Assembly: GCF_001941345.1 (NCBI RefSeq)
Contig: NZ_CP009251.1
Coordinates: forward strand, 1,178,001-1,242,000
DNA from: Corynebacterium stationis
GTDB taxonomy: Bacteria > Actinomycetota > Actinomycetes > Mycobacteriales > Mycobacteriaceae
Reading direction: 5' to 3'
DNA: 64,000 nt
Position 1 is the stretch's first letter. Each line of letters starts with the position of its first letter. Made by a program: the position numbers and the translations under genes. Under the pieces are notes generated by a model that saw only the letters and a list, made by a program, of their open reading frames with translations, was not told where the DNA came from and did no database searches. Positions 11,574-20,423 of this stretch are shown here, piece by piece.

Positions 11574-14500
11574 ATGTCTGTCAAGAATGCTTCCCGCTCG
11601 TCACGTCGGCCACGTTCAGGCACCAAGAGTGCGAACCGGTCTCGGCCTGCCCGCGCGCGAAGCGGTTCTGCTACAGAAACCAAGTTGCAGGTGACACCAA
11701 GCGCTACCAACTCGCACCAGCGAACTGGTAGTGCCTTTGGTGCTGTGGGCAAAGGCCTTACCAAGGCTGCCGGTGCAACTGCCCGTGGTTTAGGAAGCGT
11801 AACTCGCTCCTTGGGGGCCGGGATGGCAAGCTTGAAACCGTCATCGGATTATGACGGAGATAATGATCGGGATTTACACGACGATCAACTAGAACATGAA
11901 AAGGAGTTCGACGACATTACCGACAAGCCGACCCCGCGCAAGCGCCGCAAATCAAGCGTGACTTCAAGGGCGCGTCAGCAACCCGTGCAAGAAGAGCTTT
12001 CTTTGGATGACTTAGACGATGTTGAAGAAGTAGAAGACGATATCGACGAGCCTGATTCTTCAGGCTGGAAGGTATCAAATCCCGATGCTGTCGGCCTCAT
12101 CCTTTTGGGGCTTGCGGCCATCGTGGGTGCATCGGTATGGCTCGACATTGCCGGACCTATTGGCGCTGCTCTGGCGCAAGGTATCCACTTGGTAATTGGC
12201 GCCGGTGCATTGGTACTGCCAATCGCGTTGATTGCTTTGGCTCTAGTCCTGATGCTTGATTTAAGCGCTCCAGAACGTGGCATCCCCGTGCGAGTGGTCA
12301 TTGGAACCACCATGATTATCGTGGCGATGCTCGGATTGATTCACCTATTTGCAGGCAATCCTGGTGAATGGGCCGATCGAATTGCAGCAGGCGGCGCAGT
12401 CGGTGCGTGGACGGGTGGCCTGCTGGCAGCTGGTTTCTCTTCCTATGTTGCGGTTCCACTTCTGCTTTTAGTCATTGTGTATGGTGCTTTGCGCGTAACC
12501 GGGATTACCGTGCGTGAAGCAGCCGACTTTATTAGCGCACGCATTAAGGCGCTGATTAATGGCGAAAAGACCGAAGAAGACTTCGATGATGAAGACGAAG
12601 ATCTTTATGGCTCAGTCAGCAATGACATCGAAGACATTGAAAGAGGACGTGAGCGCCCACGGACTGCAAGGATTACCCCTCGCGTTAGTCCTCGTCCTGC
12701 ACCACGCAGCCCTATGGATGCATATCCAACTCCTGCGCCGGAGCCTGGCCGTTACCCTGTCGATGAAAAGCCATCAGAAACCGATACTCAGGTTTTGCCC
12801 GCGATGGCTACGCCGGCTAAAACACCAAAGCCTGCTGCGCCAGTTTCTCCTGCGACTCCGGAGCCGACGCAGGTGATCAATAAATCCGAGCCTGCTCCTG
12901 CTGAAGCCGAATCTGATTCCAGCGATGTTGTTTCCTCCTCGCAAGAAGCTATGCGCCAAGCTATCTTGGCGCGCTCTGGTGTGGATCCAGTTACCGGAAA
13001 ACCATCAGCTGAGCCAGAGGCGGAAGATGACGCAGCGACTGCTGGCAGTGACTCGGTTGCCTTTGAAGCACCGGATTATGACATCCCAGAAACGAACCTT
13101 TTGACTCCAGGCTCGCCATCGAAGGAACGCACCGAGGTCAACGATCGCACCATTGAGGCGATCACCGATGTGTTTGCGGAATTTAAGATCGATGCCGCTG
13201 TCACTGGTTTCAGCCGTGGTCCTACAGTCACACGCTATGAAATTGAGCTGGGCCCTGGTGTGAAGGTTTCGAAGATTACGAACCTCCAGTCGAACCTGGC
13301 ATATGCCGTAGCTACTGAAAATGTCCGTCTTCTCACGCCTATTCCAGGTAAATCGGCGGTGGGTATTGAGGTACCTAACCCAGACCGTGAAATGGTACGT
13401 CTGCGTGAGGTGCTCGAAGCTCCTGCCACGATCTCGGATCATGATCCGATGCTTATCGGTCTGGGCAAGGATATCGAAGGTGAGTTCATCTCGGCTTCCG
13501 TGCAGAAGATGCCACACCTCCTGGTTGCGGGTGCTACGGGTTCGGGTAAGTCAGCATTCGTTAACTCGATGTTGGTCTCTTTGCTAACGCGCGCCACGCC
13601 AGAAGATGTTCGCATGATTTTGGTGGACCCGAAGATGGTGGAGTTGACACCATATGAGGGAATCCCACACCTGATTACGCCAATTATCACCCAACCAAAG
13701 AAGGCAACAGCTGCCCTGCAGTGGTTGGTAGAAGAGATGGAACAGCGCTACATGGACATGAAGTCCGCGCGCGTGCGTCACATCAAGGACTTCAACCGCA
13801 AGGTGCGTTCTGGTGAGCTGACGGCACCTCCTGGATCACAACGCGAGATGCGGCCATACCCATTCATTGTCTGTGTCGTTGATGAGTTGGCGGACTTGAT
13901 GATGACTGCACCGAAGGAAATTGAAGATTCCATCGTGCGTATTACCCAGAAGGCTCGTGCCGCAGGTATTCACTTGGTACTGGCAACCCAGCGACCCTCC
14001 GTCGACGTTGTTACTGGTTTGATCAAGACGAACGTGCCTTCGCGTTTGGCTTTTGCTACCTCGTCGCTGACTGACTCTCGAGTTATCTTGGACCAGGGCG
14101 GTGCGGAAAAGCTTATCGGTATGGGCGATGCCTTGTTCATCCCGCAGGGCGGACGTCCTGTGCGTGTCCAGGGTGCATTCGTCTCCGATGAGGAAGTCCA
14201 GGCCGTTGTCGAAGCCGCGAAGACGCAGGCACAGCCCAACTACACCGAGGGTGTGACTGAGGAGAAGGCATCGGCAGCCAAGAAGGAAATCGATGACGAC
14301 ATCGGCAAGGATATGGATGACTTGCTCGAGGCAGTTGACTTGGTAGTTACCTCGCAGCTGGGTTCGACTTCGATGCTGCAGCGAAAGTTGCGCATCGGAT
14401 TTGCGAAGGCTGGTCGTTTGATGGACTTGATGGAATCGCGCGGAGTGGTTGGGCCTTCCGAAGGTTCGAAGGCACGTGAGGTGCTAGTTAAACCGGAAGA

Positions 14501-14660
14501 GCTGGAAACCATTGTTTGGATGATTAAGGGAGCAGACCCTGCTGAAGCTCCGAAGGAAGTCCAAGAGGAGATGGCGGCTGAAGCCGAGGCATCATCTGAC
14601 GATGAACCAGATACGAACACGGTTCAAGCTACATATAACCCGACCTCAGGTGCTTTCTAG
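11574..14660 (+). CDS. ftsK: DNA translocase FtsK
   Basis: FtsK is a membrane-anchored septal ATPase that pumps chromosomal DNA and helps resolve dimers during division. The 1028-residue form contains a basic N-terminal region, about four membrane segments (about residues 165-330), an acidic and Pro/Ala-rich linker (about 335-520), the motor with Walker A GATGSGKS (about 653) and Walker [10 protein letters not shown], and a C-terminal gamma winged helix ([18 protein letters not shown]) that reads polar DNA sequences. ATG 11574 gives [10 protein letters not shown]; an in-frame GTG at 11529 would add 15 residues and cannot be excluded. The gene ends with a terminator and is the last gene of the dapB-to-ftsK group. 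Confidence 0.95.
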   Translation: MSVKNASRSSRRPRSGTKSANRSRPARARSGSATETKLQVTPSATNSHQRTGSAFGAVGKGLTKAAGATARGLGSVTRSLGAGMASLKPSSDYDGDNDRDLHDDQLEHEKEFDDITDKPTPRKRRKSSVTSRARQQPVQEELSLDDLDDVEEVEDDIDEPDSSGWKVSNPDAVGLILLGLAAIVGASVWLDIAGPIGAALAQGIHLVIGAGALVLPIALIALALVLMLDLSAPERGIPVRVVIGTTMIIVAMLGLIHLFAGNPGEWADRIAAGGAVGAWTGGLLAAGFSSYVAVPLLLLVIVYGALRVTGITVREAADFISARIKALINGEKTEEDFDDEDEDLYGSVSNDIEDIERGRERPRTARITPRVSPRPAPRSPMDAYPTPAPEPGRYPVDEKPSETDTQVLPAMATPAKTPKPAAPVSPATPEPTQVINKSEPAPAEAESDSSDVVSSSQEAMRQAILARSGVDPVTGKPSAEPEAEDDAATAGSDSVAFEAPDYDIPETNLLTPGSPSKERTEVNDRTIEAITDVFAEFKIDAAVTGFSRGPTVTRYEIELGPGVKVSKITNLQSNLAYAVATENVRLLTPIPGKSAVGIEVPNPDREMVRLREVLEAPATISDHDPMLIGLGKDIEGEFISASVQKMPHLLVAGATGSGKSAFVNSMLVSLLTRATPEDVRMILVDPKMVELTPYEGIPHLITPIITQPKKATAALQWLVEEMEQRYMDMKSARVRHIKDFNRKVRSGELTAPPGSQREMRPYPFIVCVVDELADLMMTAPKEIEDSIVRITQKARAAGIHLVLATQRPSVDVVTGLIKTNVPSRLAFATSSLTDSRVILDQGGAEKLIGMGDALFIPQGGRPVRVQGAFVSDEEVQAVVEAAKTQAQPNYTEGVTEEKASAAKKEIDDDIGKDMDDLLEAVDLVVTSQLGSTSMLQRKLRIGFAKAGRLMDLMESRGVVGPSEGSKAREVLVKPEELETIVWMIKGADPAEAPKEVQEEMAAEAEASSDDEPDTNTVQATYNPTSGAF

Positions 14661-14670
14661 CTGAAATCTG

Positions 14671-14720
14671 CACGAGCCCCACCCATCAACCTGACACGTT
14701 GATTAGGTGGGGCTTTCGTG
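14671..14720 (+). terminator. ftsK terminator, containing a promoter -35 box
   Basis: CACGAGCCCCACC (14671-14683) faces GGTGGGGCTTTCGTG (14706-14720), with an inner ATCAAC/GTTGAT stem (14685-14690 / 14698-14703). The last part holds TTGATT (14699-14704), the likely -35 element of the next transcript. Confidence 0.75.
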
Positions 14721-14726
14721 TAAGAT
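14699..14726 (+). promoter_or_regulatory. promoter of the riboswitch-terC transcript
   Basis: TTGATT (14699-14704), a 16-bp spacer and TAAGAT (14721-14726) form a plausible housekeeping promoter. Transcription would start near 14733, directly at the 5' end of the riboswitch aptamer. Confidence 0.6.
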
Positions 14727-14734
14727 GTGACAAG

Positions 14735-14893
14735 TATTGGAGGGGAGTACCCCATAAATCGGCACTGATCGTCAGCACGGAAGCATTGATCCACATCACC
14801 GTTGATGTGTTCTATTTGCTCCCGGTCGTGTCGGCCCACTGAAGTGGGCGGGGGAGACCTCCGGTCAATTTAAGCTTTTCACAAGACCGGAGG
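14735..14893 (+). promoter_or_regulatory. yybP-ykoY (manganese) riboswitch with SD-sequestering platform
   Basis: The leader carries the hallmarks of the yybP-ykoY class, whose members sense Mn2+ and often control TerC/Alx-type proteins: GGGGAGTA near the 5' end (14742-14749), GATCGTCAGCAC (14767-14778) and GGGGAGACCTCC near the 3' end. Helix P1 would pair 14736-14743 with 14858-14865. The same 3' strand, CCTCCGGTC (14858-14866), is a perfect complement of GACCGGAGG (14885-14893), which includes the ribosome binding site of the following ATG at 14902. Forming P1 therefore frees the ribosome binding site, so metal should switch translation on. The class assignment is from pattern recognition, not a covariance search. 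Confidence 0.8.
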
Positions 14894-14901
14894 ATAAAAC
14901 C

Positions 14902-16026
14902 ATGGGTGTACCTTTGTGGATCTGGCTGATAACCGGTGCGGTTATCGCAGGATTTTTCATTTTCGACTTTTATTCGCACGTAAAGACGCCGCACGAGCCA
15001 TCCCTGAAAGAATCAGGTACGTGGACTGTCTTCTACGTTGCCATCGCTCTGCTCTTTGGCCTTTTGGTGTGGGGCCTGTGGGATCATGAGCACGCACTGC
15101 AGTACTACACGGGTTATGTGACAGAGAAGGCTCTGTCGGTAGATAACCTCTTTGTCTTCGCCCTGATTATGGGTGCGTTTAAGATTCCGCGTAAGTACCA
15201 GCAAAAGGTGCTACTGATCGGCATCGTTTTGGCGCTGGTGTTCCGCCTCGTATTCATTTTGCTTGGCGCAGCAGTCATCGCTGCATGGTCTGATGTATTC
15301 TACCTCTTCGCGGTGTTCCTGCTGTTTACCGCTATCAAGCTCGTCATTGATGAGATTCGTGATGCAGAAGAGACCGACCCTAACGACATGTTGATCATCA
15401 AGTGGTTGTGCAAGGTTATCCACGTAACCCCGCGCTACCACAGCGACAAGCTGACTCACCGCGAAGAATCTGGCCCGCAGAAGGGCAAGCTGGCCCTAAC
15501 GCCATTGTTCATCGCTTTGGTCGCTATTGGCTTGATTGACATCATGTTCGCGTTTGACTCCATCCCAGCTATTTACGGTATTACCTCGGAAGCATTCCTG
15601 GTCTTCACCACCAATGCTTTCTCCTTGATGGGTCTGCGTCAGATGTACTTCTTGCTCGACGGTCTGCTGGACCGCTTGGTGTACCTGTCTTACGGCCTTG
15701 GCATCATCCTGGGATTCATCGGTGTGAAGCTGCTGTTGCACGCATTGCACGAAAATAACCTGCCATTTATCAATGGTGGTGAGAACGTGACCGTCCCAGA
15801 GGTCGGCACGGTTACTTCCTTGCTCGTCATCGTCGGTGTCTTGGTCATTACCGTCGTCGCGTCTGTCATCAAGAACAAGCGCGATGAGGCCCAGGGCGGC
15901 ATCCAAATCTCTCACAACCACTATGACTGGGACGATGAGGGTAATCGGATCGTGCGCAACAAGAAGGGTGACCTGGTTGGTTATGCTTCTGAGCTTCCTG
16001 AGAGCGAATTACCAAGCACCAAGTAG
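14902..16026 (+). CDS. TerC-family integral membrane protein (probable Mn2+ exporter, Alx/YkoY-like)
   Basis: The 374-residue protein is a polytopic membrane protein of the TerC family with around nine hydrophobic segments and the conserved acidic motifs EKALSVDNLFVF and FAFDSIPAIYGI. Family members Alx (Escherichia coli) and YkoY (Bacillus subtilis) have been linked to manganese export or metalation of secreted enzymes. The hydrophilic C-terminal tail (about 330-374) is cytoplasmic or exposed and lacks known motifs. GGAGG at 14889-14893 is an ideal ribosome binding site for ATG 14902 and is controlled by the upstream riboswitch, which strongly supports a role in manganese homeostasis. A terminator follows, so the gene is monocistronic. 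Confidence 0.88.
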   Translation: MGVPLWIWLITGAVIAGFFIFDFYSHVKTPHEPSLKESGTWTVFYVAIALLFGLLVWGLWDHEHALQYYTGYVTEKALSVDNLFVFALIMGAFKIPRKYQQKVLLIGIVLALVFRLVFILLGAAVIAAWSDVFYLFAVFLLFTAIKLVIDEIRDAEETDPNDMLIIKWLCKVIHVTPRYHSDKLTHREESGPQKGKLALTPLFIALVAIGLIDIMFAFDSIPAIYGITSEAFLVFTTNAFSLMGLRQMYFLLDGLLDRLVYLSYGLGIILGFIGVKLLLHALHENNLPFINGGENVTVPEVGTVTSLLVIVGVLVITVVASVIKNKRDEAQGGIQISHNHYDWDDEGNRIVRNKKGDLVGYASELPESELPSTK

Positions 16027-16051
16027 ATTGGTCGCTTTAGGGCTTTAAACT

Positions 16052-16097
16052 AAAAAGTCGGACACTATTGCACGCTGCAGTAGTGTCCGACTTTTTC
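16052..16097. terminator. bidirectional terminator after terC
   Basis: AAAAAGTCGGACACTA (16052-16067) and TAGTGTCCGACTTTTT (16081-16096) form a perfect 16-bp stem with A- and T-tracts at the ends. It separates the TerC gene from the convergent YciI gene. Confidence 0.88.
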
Positions 16098-16139
16098 TAT
16101 GTTGGTGAGGCTCTAGTCTTGGGAAGATAGCGTGTCGTC

Positions 16140-16433
16140 TTAGATTTCAAACGACGCGGTAACAGGGCCCCACTCGCGAATCTCGCGCTTGTGCACAATT
16201 TCCTCGGTCCAGAAAGGGTCACCGTCCATGATGGTGACGGCATCTTCGACCGTGGAACCTTCAGCAAGTTTGACGATGATGAGCGCCCCGCGCTTGGAAT
16301 CGGTAAAAGGACCGGAGCCCAGGATCTGTTCTTGGCTGTGCAAGACTTCAATAAATTCACGGTGTGCAGGTCGCACATCAGCGAGGCGAGGATGGTTTGC
16401 GTTGTATTCATAAAGCACTGCGAAGTATTTCAT
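16140..16433 (-). CDS. YciI family protein
   Basis: This is a small (97-residue) ferredoxin-like alpha-beta protein of the YciI family. It opens with MKYFAVLYEYNANHP and contains DVRPAHREFI with the conserved His, SGPFTDSKRGALIIV, and DPFWTEEIVHKREIREW, the usual tail with His/Asp residues at the putative active site. ATG 16433 is chosen because family members begin at this strand; an ATG 9 bp upstream is also possible. Members are involved in ring-cleavage or chlorocatechol-type reactions in a few cases, but most, like this one, have no assigned reaction. It is convergent with terC and divergent from pgsA. Confidence 0.8.
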   Translation of the reverse strand: MKYFAVLYEYNANHPRLADVRPAHREFIEVLHSQEQILGSGPFTDSKRGALIIVKLAEGSTVEDAVTIMDGDPFWTEEIVHKREIREWGPVTASFEI

Positions 16434-16502
16434 CTGTCTCATTGTACGGAAAACCGGCCAGATTTCGGTGGGATCGTTCATGAATAATTCGAGCACGCTA
16501 TT

Positions 16503-17081
16503 ATGTCTTGTGTGGGCATTTCAAAAGATAGCGTGAATTCAAGTTCCGGGGCAGCGAAACCTTCCAACTGGAACCTGCCTAATGTTTTGACCAGTTTGCG
16601 TATCTTATTCATCCCCGTTTTCGTGTGGCTGGTGCTCGCTGAACACCAGTGGTGGGCCTTTGGCCTTTTTGCTGTACTGATGGCCACAGACAAACTTGAC
16701 GGCGACATCGCACGTGCACGCGGGCTTATCACTGACTTTGGCAAGATTGCGGATCCTATCGCGGATAAAGCGTTGATGACTGCGGCGCTGGTGTCTTTAA
16801 ATATCATCGGCGCCCTGCCAATTTGGATTACCGTGGTCATCTTGGTTCGCGAATTCGGCATTACCTTGTGGCGCATGTGGATGTTGCGCAACGGCAAGGT
16901 GGTGCCAGCGTCCAAGGGCGGCAAGCTGAAGACTGTCCTGCAATCACTCGCGGTTGCGCTTTATCTGTGTCCGCTGCCCGGTTGGATGGATATCCCATCG
17001 TATGTAGTCATGCTCGTTGCAGTGGCCGTTACGGTCGTCACTGGCGTGCAGTACTTGCTGGATGCCAGAAAGCACAATTAG
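16503..17081 (+). CDS. pgsA: CDP-diacylglycerol-glycerol-3-phosphate 3-phosphatidyltransferase
   Basis: PgsA makes phosphatidylglycerol phosphate from CDP-diacylglycerol and glycerol 3-phosphate, the committed step to phosphatidylglycerol and cardiolipin. The 192-residue membrane protein has the CDP-alcohol phosphotransferase motif (DGxxAR...G...D...D) in the stretch DGDIARARG through ADPIADK. About five hydrophobic segments follow the NLPNVLTSLRI opening typical of PgsA. ATG 16503 is used; GTG at 16533 would remove ten residues and is an alternative. The cinA-like gene starts directly after its stop codon, so the two are translationally linked. Confidence 0.92.
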   Translation: MSCVGISKDSVNSSSGAAKPSNWNLPNVLTSLRILFIPVFVWLVLAEHQWWAFGLFAVLMATDKLDGDIARARGLITDFGKIADPIADKALMTAALVSLNIIGALPIWITVVILVREFGITLWRMWMLRNGKVVPASKGGKLKTVLQSLAVALYLCPLPGWMDIPSYVVMLVAVAVTVVTGVQYLLDARKHN

Positions 17082-17561
17082 ATGCTTGCTACGAAGGTCG
17101 TTCAGCAGTTATCTTCACGCGGGGAGACCCTTGCCTTTTGTGAGTCGCTTTCAGCGGGGCTGGCCAGTGCCACTATCGCGCAAGTGCCAGGTGCATCGGC
17201 GGTTTTGCGCGGTGGGCTAATAACGTATGCAACAGATCTCAAGGTGGCTTTAGCTCGTGTGCCGCAAGAGCTTGTCGATGAATACGGGGTGGTCTCACCA
17301 GAGACCGCTGTTGCCATGGCGAAAGGCACTCGCTGGGTCTGCAATGCAACGTGGGCGGTGTCATTGACTGGAGTTGCCGGGCCAGATTCCCAAGAAGGAC
17401 ATCCGGTGGGGGAAGTCTTTATTGCGTGTGCAGGACCCGACGGTGTCGGAGTAATCCGTGCGCAGCATTCCGATGGTCAGGAATTGCTTCATGGCGACCG
17501 CAATGAGATTCGCGCACAGGCTGTCGATTGTGCTCTGGAATTATTATTGAACTGCCTTTGA
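17082..17561 (+). CDS. cinA: CinA family protein (nicotinamide-nucleotide amidohydrolase domain)
   Basis: The 159-residue protein is the stand-alone C-terminal domain of CinA, which in several bacteria deamidates nicotinamide mononucleotide in pyridine nucleotide recycling. Signature parts are FCESLSAGLASATIAQVPGAS, GGLITYATDLK, and VSLTGVAGPDSQEGHPVGEV. The N-terminal molybdopterin-binding-like domain of full-length CinA is absent, as is normal for actinobacteria. The gene abuts pgsA and lies upstream of clgR. In this neighbourhood (pgsA-cinA-clgR-pspA-recA) it is often co-inherited with recA, although a link to competence is not shown. Confidence 0.88.
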   Translation: MLATKVVQQLSSRGETLAFCESLSAGLASATIAQVPGASAVLRGGLITYATDLKVALARVPQELVDEYGVVSPETAVAMAKGTRWVCNATWAVSLTGVAGPDSQEGHPVGEVFIACAGPDGVGVIRAQHSDGQELLHGDRNEIRAQAVDCALELLLNCL

Positions 17562-17591
17562 CCTCGGTGAAGGTTAAATTTTTATAGACAT

Positions 17592-17620
17592 GGGAACAAA
17601 TAGAAGTTAAGCATCGTTGG
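17592..17620 (+). promoter_or_regulatory. SigH-type promoter of clgR
   Basis: GGGAAC (17592-17597) and CGTTGG (17615-17620) match the GGAA/GTT elements of actinobacterial SigH promoters, with 18 bp between GGAAC and GTT. Transcription would begin about at the ATG (17629), giving a leaderless mRNA. SigH control of clgR is known in Corynebacterium glutamicum. Confidence 0.55.
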
Positions 17621-17628
17621 AACAAGTA

Positions 17629-17994
17629 ATGAACACTACAACTGCACTCCTCGAAAAAACTACTGGTTCCCATGCAGCTTCCGCATCACACAGTGCTCGT
17701 GTTCGTCATCCCGAGCCCCTGTTGCGCGAAGCACTTGGACTAACCCTGCGTGCCTTCCGCGCTGATAAAGGCGTGACCTTACGTGAGCTCGCTGCAAGCG
17801 CGCACGTGTCCCCAGGCTATCTCTCTGAGCTGGAACGTGGCCGCAAGGAAGTCTCCTCTGAGATGCTTGCTGCGGTGTGCCATGCGCTAGAAGCTTCGGT
17901 CTCGGATGTTCTCATTGAAGCAGCTGGCAATATGGCGCTGCCGACTGTCAATGAAGAATTGGCTTCGACTGCTCCTGCTGCTTCTGAGGCCTAA
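17629..17994 (+). CDS. clgR: transcriptional regulator ClgR
   Basis: ClgR is a Cro/CI-type helix-turn-helix activator of protease genes (clpP1P2, clpC) and stress genes in actinobacteria and is itself a Clp substrate. The 121-residue protein has the HTH in the middle: GLTLRAFRADKGVTLRELAA followed by SAHVSPGYLSELERGRKEVS. The C-terminus ends in the hydrophobic/Ala-rich PAASEA. I use ATG 17629 rather than the upstream TTG at 17617, because the SigH-type promoter lies so close that TTG would fall in the -10 region. pspA follows downstream, matching the clgR-pspA module of mycobacteria, where it serves envelope-stress defence. Confidence 0.9.
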   Translation: MNTTTALLEKTTGSHAASASHSARVRHPEPLLREALGLTLRAFRADKGVTLRELAASAHVSPGYLSELERGRKEVSSEMLAAVCHALEASVSDVLIEAAGNMALPTVNEELASTAPAASEA

Positions 17995-18086
17995 GATTTA
18001 CTTTGTGATGGAACTTAAACCTGATTTACACGGCACTGGCAGTAAGATTTAGCTACCATTGTGCCTGTAGAATTCTAAGGTAGTTT

Positions 18087-18124
18087 TAGACTTAGTAGAC
18101 TTAAAGTAAACAGAAGTAAACAGA
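18087..18124 (+). repeat. iterated short repeats upstream of pspA
   Basis: TAGACTTA occurs at 18087-18094 and again at 18096-18103 (9-bp step), followed directly by two tandem copies of AGTAAACAGA (18105-18114 and 18115-18124). The block ends 41 bp before the pspA start and may be a multi-site operator. Confidence 0.6.
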
Positions 18125-18165
18125 CAATCTGAATCTAGAAGATTTTTAATGAAAGGCCTGGGACT

Positions 18166-19008
18166 ATGGCTAACCCGTTCGTGAAGGCGTGGAACTACCT
18201 CATGGCGTTGTTTGACTCCAAGATTGAGGAGCACGCTGACCCTAAGGTACAGATCGAGCAAGCAATTCAAGACGCACAGCGTCAGCACCAGGAATTGTCC
18301 CAGCAGGCAGCAGCAGTTATTGGTAACCAGCGTCAGCTGGAGATGCAGCTCAACCGCCGCTTAGGCGAGATTGAGAAGCTGCAGGGCAATACTCGTCAGG
18401 CACTGGAGCTGGCTGACAAAGCTCGCGCTGATGGCGATGAGAGCAAGGCTGTTGAGTACGAGAACGCAGCTGAAGCATTCGCTGCACAGCTAGTTACCGC
18501 AGAACAGGCAGTTGAAGATTCCAAGCGTCTGCACGACCAGGCGCTGCAGCAGGCAGATCAGGCGAAGAAAGCAGTTGAACGTAACGCTGGCACCCTGCGC
18601 GAGAAGGTCGCTGAGCGCTCGAAGCTGCTGAGCCAGCTGGAGCAGGCGAAGATGCAGGAGAAGGTATCTGATTCGCTGTCGAGCATGAACGAGCTAACCA
18701 ACACCTCCGGTCCTTCTTTGGACTCTGTGCGTGACAAGATTGAGCGTCGTTATTCGAAGGCTTTGGGTCAGGCGGAATTGGCATCTAACTCCGTGGAAGG
18801 GCGCATGGCTGAGGTTCAGCAAGCTGGTATCCAGATGGCCGGTCACTCACGCTTGGAGCAGATCCGAGCTGAGATGAACTCCAACAACGCAGTGGAGACT
18901 GGTTCTTCCGCATCCAACAAGTCGATTGAAGCGGGCGCTAATGATGCAGCTCCTTCAGCTTCTGATGACGCAGTTCAAGCTCGTCTGCGTGAACTACGCG
19001 GTGAGTAG
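18166..19008 (+). CDS. pspA: PspA/IM30 family phage-shock protein
   Basis: PspA is a peripheral membrane protein that assembles into ESCRT-III-like rods on stressed membranes. The 280-residue product begins with the amphipathic-helix region [20 protein letters not shown] and continues as a long Gln/Glu/Ala-rich coiled coil (about 25-220) with the family phrase [20 protein letters not shown]. The C-terminal part (about 225-280) is Ser/Ala-rich and ends in [11 protein letters not shown]. In actinobacteria the clgR-pspA pair is a stress-response unit; here the two are separated by 171 bp with iterated repeats, so pspA likely has its own promoter as well. A strong terminator follows. Confidence 0.92.
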   Translation: MANPFVKAWNYLMALFDSKIEEHADPKVQIEQAIQDAQRQHQELSQQAAAVIGNQRQLEMQLNRRLGEIEKLQGNTRQALELADKARADGDESKAVEYENAAEAFAAQLVTAEQAVEDSKRLHDQALQQADQAKKAVERNAGTLREKVAERSKLLSQLEQAKMQEKVSDSLSSMNELTNTSGPSLDSVRDKIERRYSKALGQAELASNSVEGRMAEVQQAGIQMAGHSRLEQIRAEMNSNNAVETGSSASNKSIEAGANDAAPSASDDAVQARLRELRGE

Positions 19009-19028
19009 AATCTAAGTTCTGCATAAAT

Positions 19029-19065
19029 AAAAAGGCGGTGTCGTTAATCGACATCGCCTTTTTCG
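19029..19065 (+). terminator. pspA terminator
   Basis: AAAAAGGCGGTGTCG (19029-19043) pairs with CGACATCGCCTTTTT (19049-19063), with one G-T pair and a 5-base loop, ending in a T-tract. Confidence 0.85.
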
Positions 19066-19071
19066 TGTTCA

Positions 19072-19268
19072 ATGGGGGTCATGACGACAACGCAGACTTG
19101 GCCTATTACCTGTACAGGCAGTGGTCGCGGACCAGCTTTGACCAACCTCGCACTCGCTGCTGGCCACCAAATAGTAGCAACTACACGTTAAGGCACACTT
19201 CCCATCGGAGACCCACGTTTTGTTCAGATTCAGCTCGATCCGGCCGATATGCAAGATTGCAGGTCAGG
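19072..19268 (+). pseudogene. short-chain dehydrogenase remnant, N-terminal piece
   Basis: Reading from ATG 19072 or 19081, the frame gives MTTTQTWPITCTGSGRGPAL then NLALAAGHQIVATTR, which is the Rossmann start (TGxxxGxG and the following helix and strand) of a short-chain dehydrogenase/reductase. A TAA stop at 19189-19191 interrupts it. The same frame then continues with DPRFVQIQLDPADMQD, the next beta strand of the family. Homology fades near 19268, where GC-rich island DNA begins. The first Gly of the cofactor motif is replaced by Cys, so it had decayed. The matching C-terminal piece is at 24680-24994 on the same strand, beyond the ars island. Confidence 0.7.
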
Positions 19269-19394
19269 AAGATGTGGAACACTTTTCGATCCCCGGCGGA
19301 TGAAGTGCCGGTGTTTTCCTGCAGCGATCGAAACTCCACTCATCTCGTTGTGCTGACGACAGAATGTCCTTCGGGGTTGCCGGCCAGGCGGGGG

Positions 19395-20390
19395 TTACTT
19401 GACGGTCATGCCGAATGAGTCCGAGATGGACCGGGCGGTCTGCTTGGCGTAGAGGCCTACCCCGGTGAGTGTGGCGGATCCGGGGCCGGTCCAGTCGCCA
19501 TAACCGACCAGGTGCAGGCCCGGGTATTTCGGGGTGGTGCCGTCCAGGAGCCGGCGCACCGGCCCGAGGGACGGCCGAAACCCGGTACACCAGATCAGAT
19601 GATTGGCCCGTACTTCGTTGAGGGAGCTGAACATCGGCGTCGCCGCCAACCATCCGGCGTCGCGGGCAGCGCGCACCTCAGGCAGCACGACAATGTCGCC
19701 GAGCTCCGAGTCGGCCCCCGGATCGGTCTCGCCGCGCTGGACGGCCAGGGCGCGTTGTCGGTTCCGGCGAAACAGCACCCGTCCGTCGACATCATCGGGC
19801 ATCCACCGTGGTGGATGGCGGGTATACCAGGTGACTTCGGCAACACCGGTGAGTTCGGCGGAGATCTGCGCGGCGGAGTTCGCCGCCCCCACCACCGCCA
19901 CGGACGACCCCCGGAAGGGGCCCGCCCCGGGATAGTTCGCCGAATGCCACTGCGTGCCGGTAAACAATCCCGGGTAGGCCGGGACGAAGGGAGTAGACCA
20001 GGTACCGGTGGCGGCTACGACATGGGGAGCCGTCCACGACCGATCACCGGCGTGGAGGCGGTAGCCTCCATCCTCCCGCTCGACGCGGTCCACGTGCACG
20101 GGGCGCTCGACGGGGATCCGGTAGCGCTGCTCATAGTCGGCAAGGTAGTCGATGACATGGTCCGACGGTGGGAATCCCTCGTAGGCTGGCATAGGCTTGC
20201 CCGGCAGGCTGGAGAACTCCGCGGTGGAAAACAACGTCATTGATGGCCACACATGCCGCCACGCCCCACCGGCATCCTCCTGATCGTCGAGGACCAGGGT
20301 GTCCACGCCTGCTCGCAGCAGGTAGTAGGCGGTGGCGAGCCCCGCCTGGCCACCGCCAATAATGATCGCCTCGAAGTGTTTGCTGGTCAC
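19395..20390 (-). CDS. arsO: flavin-dependent monooxygenase of the ArsO type
   Basis: The 331-residue protein has an N-terminal FAD fold (IIIGGGQAGLATAYYLL), a second dinucleotide motif for NADPH (VVGAANSAAQISAEL, with Ala replacing the usual middle Gly) and the closing FAD contact GDWTGPGSATLTG. This layout is that of ArsO and related flavoprotein monooxygenases found in ars operons; their proposed role is oxidising arsenic compounds, but the reaction is not well established. The start is GTG 20390; AGGAGA lies 12 bp upstream, a rather long spacing. It follows arsR on the same strand by 33 bp and probably shares its arsenite-inducible promoter. Codons are GC-rich compared with flanking chromosomal genes. 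Confidence 0.78.
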   Translation of the reverse strand: MTSKHFEAIIIGGGQAGLATAYYLLRAGVDTLVLDDQEDAGGAWRHVWPSMTLFSTAEFSSLPGKPMPAYEGFPPSDHVIDYLADYEQRYRIPVERPVHVDRVEREDGGYRLHAGDRSWTAPHVVAATGTWSTPFVPAYPGLFTGTQWHSANYPGAGPFRGSSVAVVGAANSAAQISAELTGVAEVTWYTRHPPRWMPDDVDGRVLFRRNRQRALAVQRGETDPGADSELGDIVVLPEVRAARDAGWLAATPMFSSLNEVRANHLIWCTGFRPSLGPVRRLLDGTTPKYPGLHLVGYGDWTGPGSATLTGVGLYAKQTARSISDSFGMTVK

Positions 20391-20423
20391 GTGTGTGATC
20401 GTCTCCTGCTCGTCGGTGGTGGT

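Noticed and set aside
19512..20243. 243-codon plus-strand frame opposite arsO
   Set aside because: High GC raises chance open frames; Arg/Gly/His-rich translation with no motif, whereas arsO on the other strand has clear FAD and NADPH motifs.
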